A stretch of 35,218 bases of DNA from Deltaproteobacteria bacterium (GTDB taxonomy: Bacteria; Myxococcota_A; UBA796; UBA2385), in assembly GCA_018401435.1 (NCBI GenBank), contig JAGYJW010000060.1, positions 1 to 35,218 on the forward strand, in the 5' to 3' direction. The notes beneath the pieces are model-generated. The model searched no databases and was not told the DNA's origin. It saw nothing but the letters and a program-made list of their open reading frames with translations. Numbering within the stretch: the first letter of the stretch is position 1; the number at the start of each line of letters is the position of its first letter. The position numbers were made by a program, and so were the translations under genes. Shown one piece after another: positions 1-9,200 of the stretch.

Positions 1-1
1 G

Positions 2-784
2 CTGTTGACCGGCGAGGGCATCGCGGCCTTCCTGCCGGCGCCCTGGGCGGCCTTGGGTCCCGCAAGTGGCAGTCGCAACCTTCAGTATCACCTGGGCAGC
101 GTGCTGCTCGCGGGCTGGACCGGCTGGCGGCCGGACCTGGAAGACAGCCCCATCGCCGCCACCCTGCTGTGGGCCGAGGGCTTGCCCGCGTTGCGGCCGG
201 GCTGGGCCCATGCCCCAGGCAGATGGACCCCCGCGCCCTTGTCGGGGGCGGGCCTGGGGACCGAGGCGGGCCGCTGGCGCCTGCCTGCCCGGCCCGAGGT
301 GGGTGGCCTGGTCTATGCGGCCGATCCCCACCTGGTTCGCCTGGATCAACCCCTGCGCTTTGCGGTGGAGGGGCCCGTGGCGGCCCTCTCCCTCTTGCAG
401 GCCACCCTCCTCGATCATGAAGCAGAGCTGCTGCTTTACGAGGATCTGCGCAACCGGCGCTCCCCCAGCCAGCAGGCCGTGGCGGTCCTGCGGTGGACCT
501 ATGGGGACGGCAGCACCGCCGATCAGCCCCTGATCTATGGTCTCGACAGCTATGCCCCCGATGGTGACCCCCGCTCGGGTCCCCAGTGGCGCACGGCGGG
601 CTGGCTGCCCCTGGCCTCGGCCGAGGCGGCCACGACCGATGGCGCCGCCCGGGACCACCGTCTCTACCGGCGCGATCTGGCCAATCCCCACCCCGACCGC
701 GCGCTGGTCTCGGTCAGCCTGGTGGTGGACCGGCCCGGCGTGCGGGTGCTGGTCCTGGGCGCCGCCCAACGCGCCGCACCCTGA
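2..784 (+). CDS. C-terminal part of an unrecognised protein (cut by window start)
   Basis: The reading frame is open from the first bases, so the start most likely lies upstream; the TTG at 5 is only a possible start. About 260 residues are visible, without a clear membrane segment or lipobox. The last 120 residues (LLYEDLRNRR, then WTYGDGSTADQPLIYG, then NPHPDRALVSVSLV) look like a beta-sandwich accessory domain of a kind found in large secreted or membrane-anchored proteins of Planctomycetes and relatives, where a YxDG strand and an N-P-x-P-D strand recur. That resemblance is from memory of the pattern and is weak. No catalytic motif is recognisable and no function is assigned. A nested hairpin follows the stop codon directly. 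Confidence 0.6.
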   Translation: MLTGEGIAAFLPAPWAALGPASGSRNLQYHLGSVLLAGWTGWRPDLEDSPIAATLLWAEGLPALRPGWAHAPGRWTPAPLSGAGLGTEAGRWRLPARPEVGGLVYAADPHLVRLDQPLRFAVEGPVAALSLLQATLLDHEAELLLYEDLRNRRSPSQQAVAVLRWTYGDGSTADQPLIYGLDSYAPDGDPRSGPQWRTAGWLPLASAEAATTDGAARDHRLYRRDLANPHPDRALVSVSLVVDRPGVRVLVLGAAQRAAP

Positions 785-792
785 GCATTGTC

Positions 793-841
793 ATCGGCTT
801 GGCGGGCACGGTGGCCCGCGAGCGGCTATCGTCAAGCCGAT
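793..841. repeat. Nested inverted repeat after the first gene
   Basis: A perfect 9-bp inverted repeat (ATCGGCTTG at 793-801, CAAGCCGAT at 833-841) encloses a second perfect 6-bp hairpin (GCGGGC 802-807, GCCCGC 814-819, loop of 6). It starts 8 bases after the stop at 784 and ends 36 bases before the lipoprotein start at 878. No T-run follows, so it is not a textbook intrinsic terminator. It may be an RNA structure at the transcript end or in the 5' leader of the next gene. Confidence 0.5.
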
Positions 842-877
842 CCAGCCTGCACGGCCGTCCTGTCCTCTGGAGTGCCC

Positions 878-1766
<889 letters not shown>

Positions 1767-1780
1767 GCCGCGGGCCGCGG

Positions 1781-3551
1781 GTGTCCGCTGCGCCTCCTCC
1801 CCCATCGGGCGGTCGACTCGCGCTGGCGGCGGCCACCGCCCTCAGCCTGGGTGTGTTGGGTCCCAACCTGCCGGCCCTGGGCCGGGCGGCGGTGGGCGCG
1901 CGCGGCAGTGACGCCCTGAAGCATGTCTGGAGCCAGTGGTGGGCCTGGCACACCCTGTGGGTGGAGGGGCGTCTGCCCCTGTCCACGGAGCTGCTCTACT
2001 TCCCCGACGGCGGCGCCTTCTTCTCCTTGGACCTCGCCAACGCCTTGCTGTCGGCCCCCTTGCGCGGCCTGCTGGCGCCGGTGGCGGTCTACAACCTGCT
2101 GATGCTGCTGCACCTGCCCGCGGCCTTCCTGGCCGCCTGGGCCCTGGCCCGGGAGCGTTGCGGTCGGGGCGATGTCGCGCTGGTCGCGGGCTCCGTCTAT
2201 GCATTCTCTGCGTGGGTCCTCAGCTTTTCGCTTGCATCGGGGGTGACCGAGACCCTCTTTCTGTGGCCCTTGCCCCTGATCTTGCTCTATGCCGGGCGCA
2301 CCCTGCGGCAGCCGGGCCTTTGGGCCCCGGTCCTGGGCGCGGGCCTGCTGCTGGTGCAAGCCCTGGCCTGTACCAGCCACGCGGTGCTGGCGGGCATCGG
2401 CCTGCTCTGGGTGCTGGCCGAGTGGCTGCTGGAGCGGCCCTGGTCGGCCCGAAGCAGCGCTGCCGCGGCCTGGGACCGGGCCCTGGCCGGGCGGGTCCTG
2501 CTGGTGCTGGCCATCGTGGTGGCCGGGCTGCTGCCCCTCTACCTGGGGGTCAGCCAGACCGTGGCCGAGGGCATCTATGCGCGCCCTCTCAGCGTCTGGG
2601 GCAGCTTCGACCCGCGGCTGCTGCCCGAGACCCAGGCCCTGTCCCTGTCGCAGCTGATCTGGCCCGGATCGGGGGGCTTGCGGGTGCACGAGGGCGCGGA
2701 TCGCCTCTATATCAGCGGTTACCTGGGGCTCGTCGGACTCTCGCTGGCCCTGGCGGGCGCGCGGTGGGGGGGGCGAGAGGCCCGCAGCGCCCTGCTCTGC
2801 GCCCTGCTCTTCACCCTGTTCAGCTTGGGTCCCAGCCTGTGGCTGGATCTGGACCGCAGCAGCCCGGGGTGGCCCAACCCCGCCTATCTGCTGGCCTGGT
2901 CTGGCCTGCCCTTCTTCAACAGCACCTTGCATGGCGCCGATCGTTTCATCGTGGGCGCCAGCCTGATGCTGGGCCTGGCGGCGGCTTCTGGACTCGCGGC
3001 CCTCGCCCGGCGCGCCTGCCGGCCCTGCCCGGCCCCGCCCTCGGATTGCTGGCGGCGGGCCTGAGTTTAGCCGAGACCCTGCTGCTGTCGCCGGCTCCGT
3101 GGCCCTTTGGCAGCCTGCGGCCCAGCGCGGCCAGGTCCTCGCAGCCCGCTTCCTCGCGGCTCCGTCCGCGCCCGGCGCTGTGTTGGACCTGCCCTATGCC
3201 GATGCAGAGACGGGCCGGTTCATCAGCGAGATCCTGCTGGATCAGACGGCGCACGCGCGCCCGGTGCCCTATCGCCTGGAGGGTCGCGGGGAGCAGGTCG
3301 TCTCGCCACCCGTGCGCGACAACCCCTTCTTTCGCGGCCTGGTCGCGCAGGTGCAGCACCCGGCGCGCAGCCCGCCGTGCGCCGGGGCGACGGAGCTGAT
3401 GGCGCTGGGTTTCAGTGCGGTGGTGCTGCATCGGGACCGCCTGTCGCCGACCGCTGCGGCAGCGCTGTCGGCCAGCCTCGCTCCCGCCTTGCCTGGGGCC
3501 GGGGCGCCGGTCGCGGGCGCGACGATCTTCGGCCCGGCGGCCCAGCCATAG
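1781..3551 (+). CDS. Polytopic membrane protein, GT-C/YfhO-like, with two frameshifts
   Basis: The likely start is GTG 1781, 15 bases after the lipoprotein stop; no clear Shine-Dalgarno is visible. Frame 2 (1781 to about 3012) encodes about 400 residues with many hydrophobic helices and the pattern SDALKHVWSQWWAW and YFPDGGAFF, similar in layout to the intact protein at 19233. That frame stops at 3064, but coding clearly continues in the -1 frame (LPALPGPALGLLAAGLS) and, after a second shift near 3131, in the next frame (PGAVLDLPYADAETGRF) to a stop at 3551. Both shifts fit loss of one base. The intact homologue ends with an equivalent soluble segment (KGALLELPFDNFYMTW). A role in transferring sugars from lipid-linked donors is possible from the architecture, but no catalytic residue can be named. 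Confidence 0.7.
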
Positions 3552-3583
3552 CGGCCGCGTCGGGGCTCCGTTATCGCCGCAGC

Positions 3584-4492
3584 ATGCAGAGCCGCCCCAA
3601 CCTCTTCGTCGTCGGTGCGCCCAAGTGCGGCACCACCGCCCTGACCCGTTACCTCGAGGCCCACCCGCAGGTCTTCATGGCCGAGCGCAAGGACCTGCAC
3701 TACTTCGGCACAGACCTCGATCTGCGCCTGAAGCAGCGCGACAGCGAGGCGGCCTACCTCGCCCGCTTCGCGCCGGGGGCCCAGGCCCGCTGGCGGGGCG
3801 ACTCCAGCGTCTGGTACCTCTACTCCACCCGGGCCGCAGCCGAGATCGCCGCCTACGCGCCCGATGCGCGGGTGCTCGCGCTGCTGCGTGACCCGGTGGA
3901 CGCCATGTATGCCCACTGGGCACAGCTCCGCCTGAATGGGCTTGGAGACGAGGATCTCAACGATTTCGCCCTGGCGGTGGCCGCAGAAGAGGACCGGGCG
4001 GCTGGCCGGCGCATCCCGGCCAAGAACCCCATGCCCTCCGCCCTGCTCTATGGCCGGGTGGTGTCCTTCGCCGACCAGGTCGCGCGCTACCAGGCCGCCT
4101 TTCCCGCCGCTCAGCTTCGGGTGCTGCTGCAAGAGGACATGAAGGCCGACACCGCCGGCGTTCTGGAGGCCCTCTTCCGCTGGCTGGAGGTGGACCCCCA
4201 GGTCAAGGCCGACACCCGCCCGGTCAACACGGCCAAGGTGGTGCGCAGCGAGAGCTTGCGGGCCCTCATCGCGCTGGTGCCCGGCAGCTTCAAGGATGCC
4301 TTGCCCCCGGGTCTGCGCCAGGGCATCCGCAAGCGGGTGCGCGCCCTCAACAGCCGCCACCAGCGCCGCGACCCCCTGGATCCGGCCCTTCGGCGGCGGC
4401 TGCAGGATCGGCTCCGGCCCGATGTGCGGCGCCTCGAGACCCTGCTCGACCGACCGCTGCTGGCGCCGGATGGCCCCTGGTTCAAGGCATGA
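3584..4492 (+). CDS. Sulfotransferase, PAPS-dependent (first of two)
   Basis: This 302-residue protein has the two PAPS-binding elements of the sulfotransferase superfamily: the 5'-phosphosulfate loop PKCGTT at residues 13-18, right after an N-terminal beta strand (LFVVGAP), and the 3'-phosphate region LLRDPVDAMYAHW with R102-D103-P104. Family members transfer sulfate from PAPS to a hydroxyl or amine of a glycan or other acceptor, usually in the cytoplasm or at the inner membrane. The length is ordinary for a single-domain enzyme. ATG 3584 is chosen because the motif must lie near the N-terminus and the frame further upstream is not protein-like. It lies 46 bases before a GT2 gene, which suggests a carbohydrate acceptor. 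The acceptor cannot be read from the sequence. Confidence 0.9.
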   Translation: MQSRPNLFVVGAPKCGTTALTRYLEAHPQVFMAERKDLHYFGTDLDLRLKQRDSEAAYLARFAPGAQARWRGDSSVWYLYSTRAAAEIAAYAPDARVLALLRDPVDAMYAHWAQLRLNGLGDEDLNDFALAVAAEEDRAAGRRIPAKNPMPSALLYGRVVSFADQVARYQAAFPAAQLRVLLQEDMKADTAGVLEALFRWLEVDPQVKADTRPVNTAKVVRSESLRALIALVPGSFKDALPPGLRQGIRKRVRALNSRHQRRDPLDPALRRRLQDRLRPDVRRLETLLDRPLLAPDGPWFKA

Positions 4493-4538
4493 GCGGGGTG
4501 GGTGCGCATCCCCGCCGCGCGCCGGCTGAGGTGGCCCG

Positions 4539-6173
4539 ATGACCCTCTCCACCGGCTTCCGCGATCGCAGCCCCGCCGAGCAGCTGTCCCTGGCCCAGGC
4601 CCTGCTCGACCCCGACCCCCGCGCCTGCCCGCCGCCGCCCCCGCTGGACGATGGGGGATGGGCCGCGGCCATGACCATCGCCGGTCGCGGTGCCCCGGCC
4701 CCGCCGCCGCCCGGAGGCGCCCCCGTCGTGACGGTGCTCCTCTGCACCTATAACCGGGTGGACCTGCTGCCCGAGGCCCTCGCTTCGGCCCGTGCCCAGG
4801 ACTGGCCTTGTGAGATCATCGTGGTGGACGATGGCAGCACCGATGGCACCGCTGCTTATCTGGCGGGCCAGGCGGGTATCGTCGCCCTTCGGCAGCAGCC
4901 CAACGCCGGCAAACCGGCCGCGTTGAACCGCGGCATCGCGGCCGCCACCGGCGAATTCCTGCTGATCCTGGATGACGACGACCGCCTGCTGCCCGGCGCC
5001 GCCCGGGCCCTGGTGGGCCCGCTACTGGCCCGTCCCGACGCCGTGGCCGTCCTCGCCGACAGCGCCACCTTTGACGGCGAGAGCGGCGCGGCCACCGGCA
5101 TGCGGCCCGCCTTGCGCCTGCCCGAGGCCCGCTTCGCCGACGCCATGTTGGCCCAGGTCCCCGGCCTGCCCGGGGCCACCCTGGTCCGCCTCTCGGCCCA
5201 GCGGCAGGTGGGCGCCTACGACCTCCGTCTCAACATGCTGGAGGACATGGATATGTACCTCCGGTTGGCGCGCCAGGGGCCCATTCTCAGCCTGCCGCTC
5301 CCCGTGTTGCTCTACCGGGTGCACACCGGCGCGCGAGGGGGCGCGGCGGATCGGCTGGACCCCACCGCCGACCAGATCGCCTTTCGACTGAAACGCGCCG
5401 AGCGAGCGGCGGATGCCTTTGTCGCCCACTGGCAGGCCGAGCGCGGCCAGGCCGATCGCCGCCGCTGCCACCACTGGGCCTTGGGCCTGAAGCTGCGCCT
5501 GCGGCCCAAAGAGGCGGTCGAGGCCATCGTGGATTGGCCCGCGCCCTGGACCACCGAAGAGGCCCAGATCCGCCGCTTCGTGGGCCTGGCTGCGCCGGAC
5601 CCCAGCCCCCACGCGGTGCTGGCCCTGGTGCATGACGGAGAGGCCGGGGCCCTGGCCGATTGCCTGGACCGGCAGCCCGCCGGCCTGCATGGAGTCGTCA
5701 GCCTGCTGCTGCCCGAGGCCCGCCTGGGGGCCATCGAGCTGTTCTGGCCCGGCAGCTATGCGCCCCCGGACCGCCCCCTGCGCGACCGGCTGCTGCCCCT
5801 GCCCGTCCTGCTGCGCCTGAGCAGTGCTCCGGACTGGGCACCACCGCCGCTGTCCGATCCCGCCCTGCTGCCGCGGGTGAGCGGCAATGACGGGGATCGC
5901 GTCGCCCTCTGGGCCACCGCCCTGGCCTTGCATTGGCCCCTGCCAGAGCCCAGCCGGTCGGCTTTGCCCCCGCCCGATCACCCGCTGCTGCAGGCCTTGC
6001 GACGGGTCCAGAGCCGCGCTGCAGCGGGGGATCCCGGCGGCGCCCTGATTGCCGTGGCCGCCATCCTCTCCAGCCTGCCGGATTGGAAGGCCGCCTGGCG
6101 CCTGGGGGCGCAGCTGGCCCAGGACGCCGGCCGCCCGGCCGAGGCCGCGCTCTTTGCGGCCAAGGGGCGCTGA
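4539..6173 (+). CDS. Family 2 glycosyltransferase with long C-terminal region
   Basis: Start ATG 4539 has GAGGT six bases upstream. Residues about 62-275 form a GT-A fold: VTVLLCTYNR (65-73) begins the nucleotide-sugar site, IIVVDDGSTDGT has the first Asp pair (97-98), NAGKPAALNRG follows, and LILDDDDRLL (145-148) supplies the metal-binding DxD-type acid cluster. The first 60 residues are Pro-rich and probably unstructured. The last 270 residues (wholly soluble, Leu/Ala/Pro-rich) are not recognised; the final 60 (DPGGALIAVAAILSSLPDW) resemble a TPR-like helical pair. It probably adds a sugar to a lipid-linked glycan in the cytoplasm. It converges with the second sulfotransferase, with only 8 bases between the stops. 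Confidence 0.92.
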   Translation: MTLSTGFRDRSPAEQLSLAQALLDPDPRACPPPPPLDDGGWAAAMTIAGRGAPAPPPPGGAPVVTVLLCTYNRVDLLPEALASARAQDWPCEIIVVDDGSTDGTAAYLAGQAGIVALRQQPNAGKPAALNRGIAAATGEFLLILDDDDRLLPGAARALVGPLLARPDAVAVLADSATFDGESGAATGMRPALRLPEARFADAMLAQVPGLPGATLVRLSAQRQVGAYDLRLNMLEDMDMYLRLARQGPILSLPLPVLLYRVHTGARGGAADRLDPTADQIAFRLKRAERAADAFVAHWQAERGQADRRRCHHWALGLKLRLRPKEAVEAIVDWPAPWTTEEAQIRRFVGLAAPDPSPHAVLALVHDGEAGALADCLDRQPAGLHGVVSLLLPEARLGAIELFWPGSYAPPDRPLRDRLLPLPVLLRLSSAPDWAPPPLSDPALLPRVSGNDGDRVALWATALALHWPLPEPSRSALPPPDHPLLQALRRVQSRAAAGDPGGALIAVAAILSSLPDWKAAWRLGAQLAQDAGRPAEAALFAAKGR

Positions 6174-6181
6174 ACCGCGAT

Positions 6182-7198
6182 TCAGCGGCCGCTGTCCCGG
6201 GACCCGCTCTCGCGGAAGAGGCGCGCCCGAAAGCGGGCCGCCCCCAGCCAGCCCCGGTCGGCGGCGTCGCTGCGCACCAGGTTGATGCCATCCGAGATCT
6301 GCCCGGCCAACATCCGGCTGGGACTCAGGCGCTCGGGGCGGCCACGGTAGGCCACGGGGTAGCCCACGGCCCGCAAGGCGTCGCCAGCCAGGGCCTCGAC
6401 CTGCTCCCGCAAGGCGGGATCCATGGTGCGCCACTTCTCGGTGTTTTCGGTGACAATGCGCGCCTGGCCGGCTGTGTCGCCGATATTTTCCGTCGGCTGC
6501 TTGAGGCTGAGCACCGCGGGATCGAAGTCCAGCCCCAAGAAGTCGGTGGCCGCCCGCAGCACCGCCTCGGGCCGGTCCAACAGGTCCTCGTAGCGAAGCT
6601 CCAGGTAGCGCGCAGGCCCCAGGCCCAGCCCGTCGCTGCGGGCCAGGCTCACCCGGTCGGACCAGCGCTGGGCCGCCCGCAAGGGGTCCTTGCCCCAGGC
6701 CTTCTCGATGCTCAGGCAGTAGTCCCGGCAATCCCGCACGATGTGCATCACCCGACAGTGGGGCCACAGCCGGTCCAGCAAGGGCAGGTGCACGATGTAG
6801 CCGGGGCTCTTGTCCCCCCAGATGCCGGCCCCGTCGGGCCCGATGCCCCCATCCAGCCGCAGGAGGGCCTCAAAGACCTGGGGCAGGTCATAGCCGCGGC
6901 AGGTGGCGTGCCAGACCGCGGGATCGACCTCCTGGCCCTGCTCCTCGCGCAGGTAGACAAAATAGGCGCTGTCCCGGACCTGCTGAAAGAAGCGCGCAAA
7001 GGCGGCCGGGCGGCGCAGATCCCCAAAGGAGGGCCAGCGGCGGGCCCAATCGGGCAGCAGCTCGGTCTCGGCGGCGGGGATCCCCACCTGGGGGTGCCGA
7101 TTGAGCAGGCCCCGCAGCAGCTTGGTGCCGGAGCGGGGCATACCAACGATGAAGAGGGGCCCCGCGAAAGGGGGGACCGATGCCGCGCCGGGGGGCAT
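6182..7198 (-). CDS. Sulfotransferase of a second subtype
   Basis: This 338-residue protein begins with the strand LFIVGMPRSGTKLL; PRSGTK (21-26) is the 5'-phosphosulfate loop. WGDKSP (127-132) is typical of the Sulfotransfer_3/tyrosyl-protein-like branch, and VMHIVRDCRDYCLS (R155, D156) is the 3'-phosphate site. It differs clearly from the sulfotransferase at 3584, so the two are not recent duplicates and may modify different positions. GGAG precedes the ATG by about 7 bases. The gene is divergent from the epimerase at 7348. Myxobacteria and relatives use such enzymes on glycans and small molecules; its position inside a polysaccharide locus favours a glycan acceptor, by inference. Confidence 0.9.
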   Translation of the reverse strand: MPPGAASVPPFAGPLFIVGMPRSGTKLLRGLLNRHPQVGIPAAETELLPDWARRWPSFGDLRRPAAFARFFQQVRDSAYFVYLREEQGQEVDPAVWHATCRGYDLPQVFEALLRLDGGIGPDGAGIWGDKSPGYIVHLPLLDRLWPHCRVMHIVRDCRDYCLSIEKAWGKDPLRAAQRWSDRVSLARSDGLGLGPARYLELRYEDLLDRPEAVLRAATDFLGLDFDPAVLSLKQPTENIGDTAGQARIVTENTEKWRTMDPALREQVEALAGDALRAVGYPVAYRGRPERLSPSRMLAGQISDGINLVRSDAADRGWLGAARFRARLFRESGSRDSGR

Positions 7199-7347
7199 GG
7201 TGGGCTCCGAATGGGGGGCGGGCGCCGAGGCGGGTGCAGCGGCAGGGAGCCGCAGGATAGCCGAGGGGCGAGCACGGCGGGAGGGACCCTGCCGGCATCG
7301 CCGGGCTCCTGTGGGTGCCCCCCCCTTCTTCGACCGCGAGGGCTCCC
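7199..7347. promoter_or_regulatory. Divergent intergenic region between sulfotransferase and epimerase
   Basis: These 149 bases must hold promoters for both directions. On the minus strand a TATCCT element (7254-7259 on plus coordinates) sits 55 bases before the sulfotransferase start and fits the TAnnnT pattern seen elsewhere in this window; no matching -35 is evident. For the plus strand only the GAGG before ATG 7348 is clear. Confidence 0.3.
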
Positions 7348-8403
7348 ATGAGTGACCACCTCAACCAGTATGCCGGCCGCACGGTGCTCGTCACCGGCGG
7401 CGCGGGGGCCATCGGCTCCAACCTCACCCGGGCCCTGGCCGGCGTGGCCGAACGGGTCATCGTGCTCGACAACCTCGTGTCCTCGTCCCGCTGGGCTGTC
7501 CCCAGCCTCAAGAACGTGATGTTCGTCGAGGGCGACATCCTCGACGAGGTGAAGCTCAAGCGCTGCTTCTTCGAGAAGCCCAGCGTCATCTTCCACCTGG
7601 CCGCATTCTTCGCCAACCAGAATTCGGTGGACCACCCCGAAAATGACCTGATGGTCAACGGAATGGGTACGCTGAAGCTCATGGAATATAGCGTGCTGTC
7701 CGGCGTGGACCGCTTCGTCTATGCATCCAGCGGTTGCAGCATCTATGGCAGCTCGGCGCCCCTCCCCCTCAAGGAGGAGTTCATGTCGATGCACCTGACG
7801 ACGCCCTACCAGATCACCAAGATGCTGGGCGAGCTCTACGGCAACTTCTTCTGGCACCACTACAACCTGCCCGTGGTCAAGGCCCGCTTCTTCAACAGCT
7901 ACGGTCCCGGCGAGGTCCCCGGCCAGTACCGCAACGTCATCCCCAACTTCATCTATTGGGCCATGAAGGGCCTGCCCCTGCCCATCACCGGCACGGGTGA
8001 AGAGACGCGGGACTTCACCTATGTGGGCGACATCGTGGACGGCCTGACCCGGGCCGGCGTGATCGAGGCCGCCATCGGCGAAGAATTCAACCTCGCCAGC
8101 GGCCGCGAGACCGAGATCCGCAACCTCGCGTCCATGATCAACGAGGCCACCGGCAACAAGGCCGGCATCAACTTCGCCCAGGTCCGCAAGTGGGACACCA
8201 AGAAGCGGCTGCGCGCCTGCGTGGACAAGGCCCGCAACCTCATCGGCTACGCCCCGGACACCGACTTCACCGACGGCCTCGAAGAGACCATCAAGTGGTT
8301 CAAGGACAACTGGGCCCAGATCGATGGCGCCGCCAGCTTCGGGCCGGGGCTGTCTTCGGCGGTGCGCGACATGACGGTGAACCCCGAAAGCAAGGACTCC
8401 TGA
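7348..8403 (+). CDS. Extended SDR NAD-dependent nucleotide-sugar epimerase/dehydratase
   Basis: Start ATG 7348 has GAGG six bases upstream; the protein has 351 residues. The Rossmann fingerprint is VTGGAGAIGS (GxxGxxG, 17-23), with acidic D41 ending beta-2 for NAD binding. The catalytic set is Ser128 or Ser131 in YASSGCSIYGS, Tyr154 and Lys158 in YQITK (YxxxK). RDFTYVGDIVDG is the conserved RDfxyVdD motif of UDP-glucose 4-epimerase and dTDP-glucose 4,6-dehydratase relatives. Exact chemistry (4-epimerisation, 4,6-dehydration or UDP-glucuronate decarboxylation) cannot be decided by eye. It provides an activated sugar in the cytoplasm, and is one base upstream of the GT26 gene, so the two are surely co-transcribed. 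Confidence 0.9.
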   Translation: MSDHLNQYAGRTVLVTGGAGAIGSNLTRALAGVAERVIVLDNLVSSSRWAVPSLKNVMFVEGDILDEVKLKRCFFEKPSVIFHLAAFFANQNSVDHPENDLMVNGMGTLKLMEYSVLSGVDRFVYASSGCSIYGSSAPLPLKEEFMSMHLTTPYQITKMLGELYGNFFWHHYNLPVVKARFFNSYGPGEVPGQYRNVIPNFIYWAMKGLPLPITGTGEETRDFTYVGDIVDGLTRAGVIEAAIGEEFNLASGRETEIRNLASMINEATGNKAGINFAQVRKWDTKKRLRACVDKARNLIGYAPDTDFTDGLEETIKWFKDNWAQIDGAASFGPGLSSAVRDMTVNPESKDS

Positions 8404-8404
8404 G

Positions 8405-9172
8405 ATGGGCGGCCCCGCCTCCCCCAAGGTCGAGCTCTTCGGCGTGCCCTTCGATCGGGTGACCCTGCCCCAGGCCATCGCCCAGGTCGAGGCCGCCATC
8501 GCCGATCGCAGCAGCCTGACCCAGTCCGTCGGCGTCAACCTCGACCAGCTGCTCAAGATCCAGCGCGAGCCCGACTTTGCCGACATCATCCGCCAGTGCG
8601 AGCAGATCACCGCCGATGGCCAGCCCATCGTCTGGCTGTCGCGCCTCTTTGGAGATCCGCTCCCCGAGCGCGTTCCCAGCGTAGACATCATGCGCGCCCT
8701 GCTGCCGGTGGCCGAAAAGAAGGGCTACCGGGTCTTCCTGCTGGGCACCAAGGAAGAGCTGCTGCAGAAGGCCGCGGCCAACCTGCAGAAGCAGCACCCC
8801 GGGCTGGTGATCTGCGGCATGCGCAACGGCTACTACAAGATCGAGGACGAGGCCGAGATCACCCAGCAGATCAACGCGGCCCGCACCGACATCCTGCTCA
8901 TCGCCATCTCCTCGCCCAAGAAGGAGGAGTTCGTCGAGCGCAACCGCGCCGCCTTGAAGGTGCCCTTTGTGATGGGTGTGGGCGGCGCCTTCGACATCGA
9001 GGCCGGCATCTACACCCGGGCTCCCCGGGTCGTGCAGAAGATCGGCATGGAGTGGGCCTGGCGCGTGGCCCAAGAGCCCAGGCGCATGGGCCCCCGGGTG
9101 CTCGACGACCTCAAATTCAGCAAGTACCTGCTGCGCGAGGTCGCGCGGCGAACCAAGCAGCGCTTCGCCTGA
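8405..9172 (+). CDS. WecG/TagA/CpsF family glycosyltransferase (GT26)
   Basis: This 255-residue protein carries the family hallmarks in order: ITADGQPIVW with Asp71 (the usual catalytic Asp), GYRVFLLG (108-114), SSPKKEEF (169-176, usual form PKQE), MGVGGAFDIEAG (190-201), and RAPRVVQKIGMEWAWR with QEPRRM (205-228). GT26 enzymes transfer N-acetylmannosamine or its uronate from UDP onto a polyprenyl-PP-GlcNAc acceptor at the inner membrane face (enterobacterial common antigen, wall teichoic acid), and in other bacteria act in exopolysaccharide synthesis. The C-terminal basic segment (KYLLREVARRTKQRF) fits membrane association. It partners logically with the UDP-GlcNAc 2-epimerase at 12480. AGGA lies 8 bases before the ATG. 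Confidence 0.93.
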   Translation: MGGPASPKVELFGVPFDRVTLPQAIAQVEAAIADRSSLTQSVGVNLDQLLKIQREPDFADIIRQCEQITADGQPIVWLSRLFGDPLPERVPSVDIMRALLPVAEKKGYRVFLLGTKEELLQKAAANLQKQHPGLVICGMRNGYYKIEDEAEITQQINAARTDILLIAISSPKKEEFVERNRAALKVPFVMGVGGAFDIEAGIYTRAPRVVQKIGMEWAWRVAQEPRRMGPRVLDDLKFSKYLLREVARRTKQRFA

Positions 9173-9200
9173 GCTGGGGCCCCGGGCCCGCGGCCCGCGC

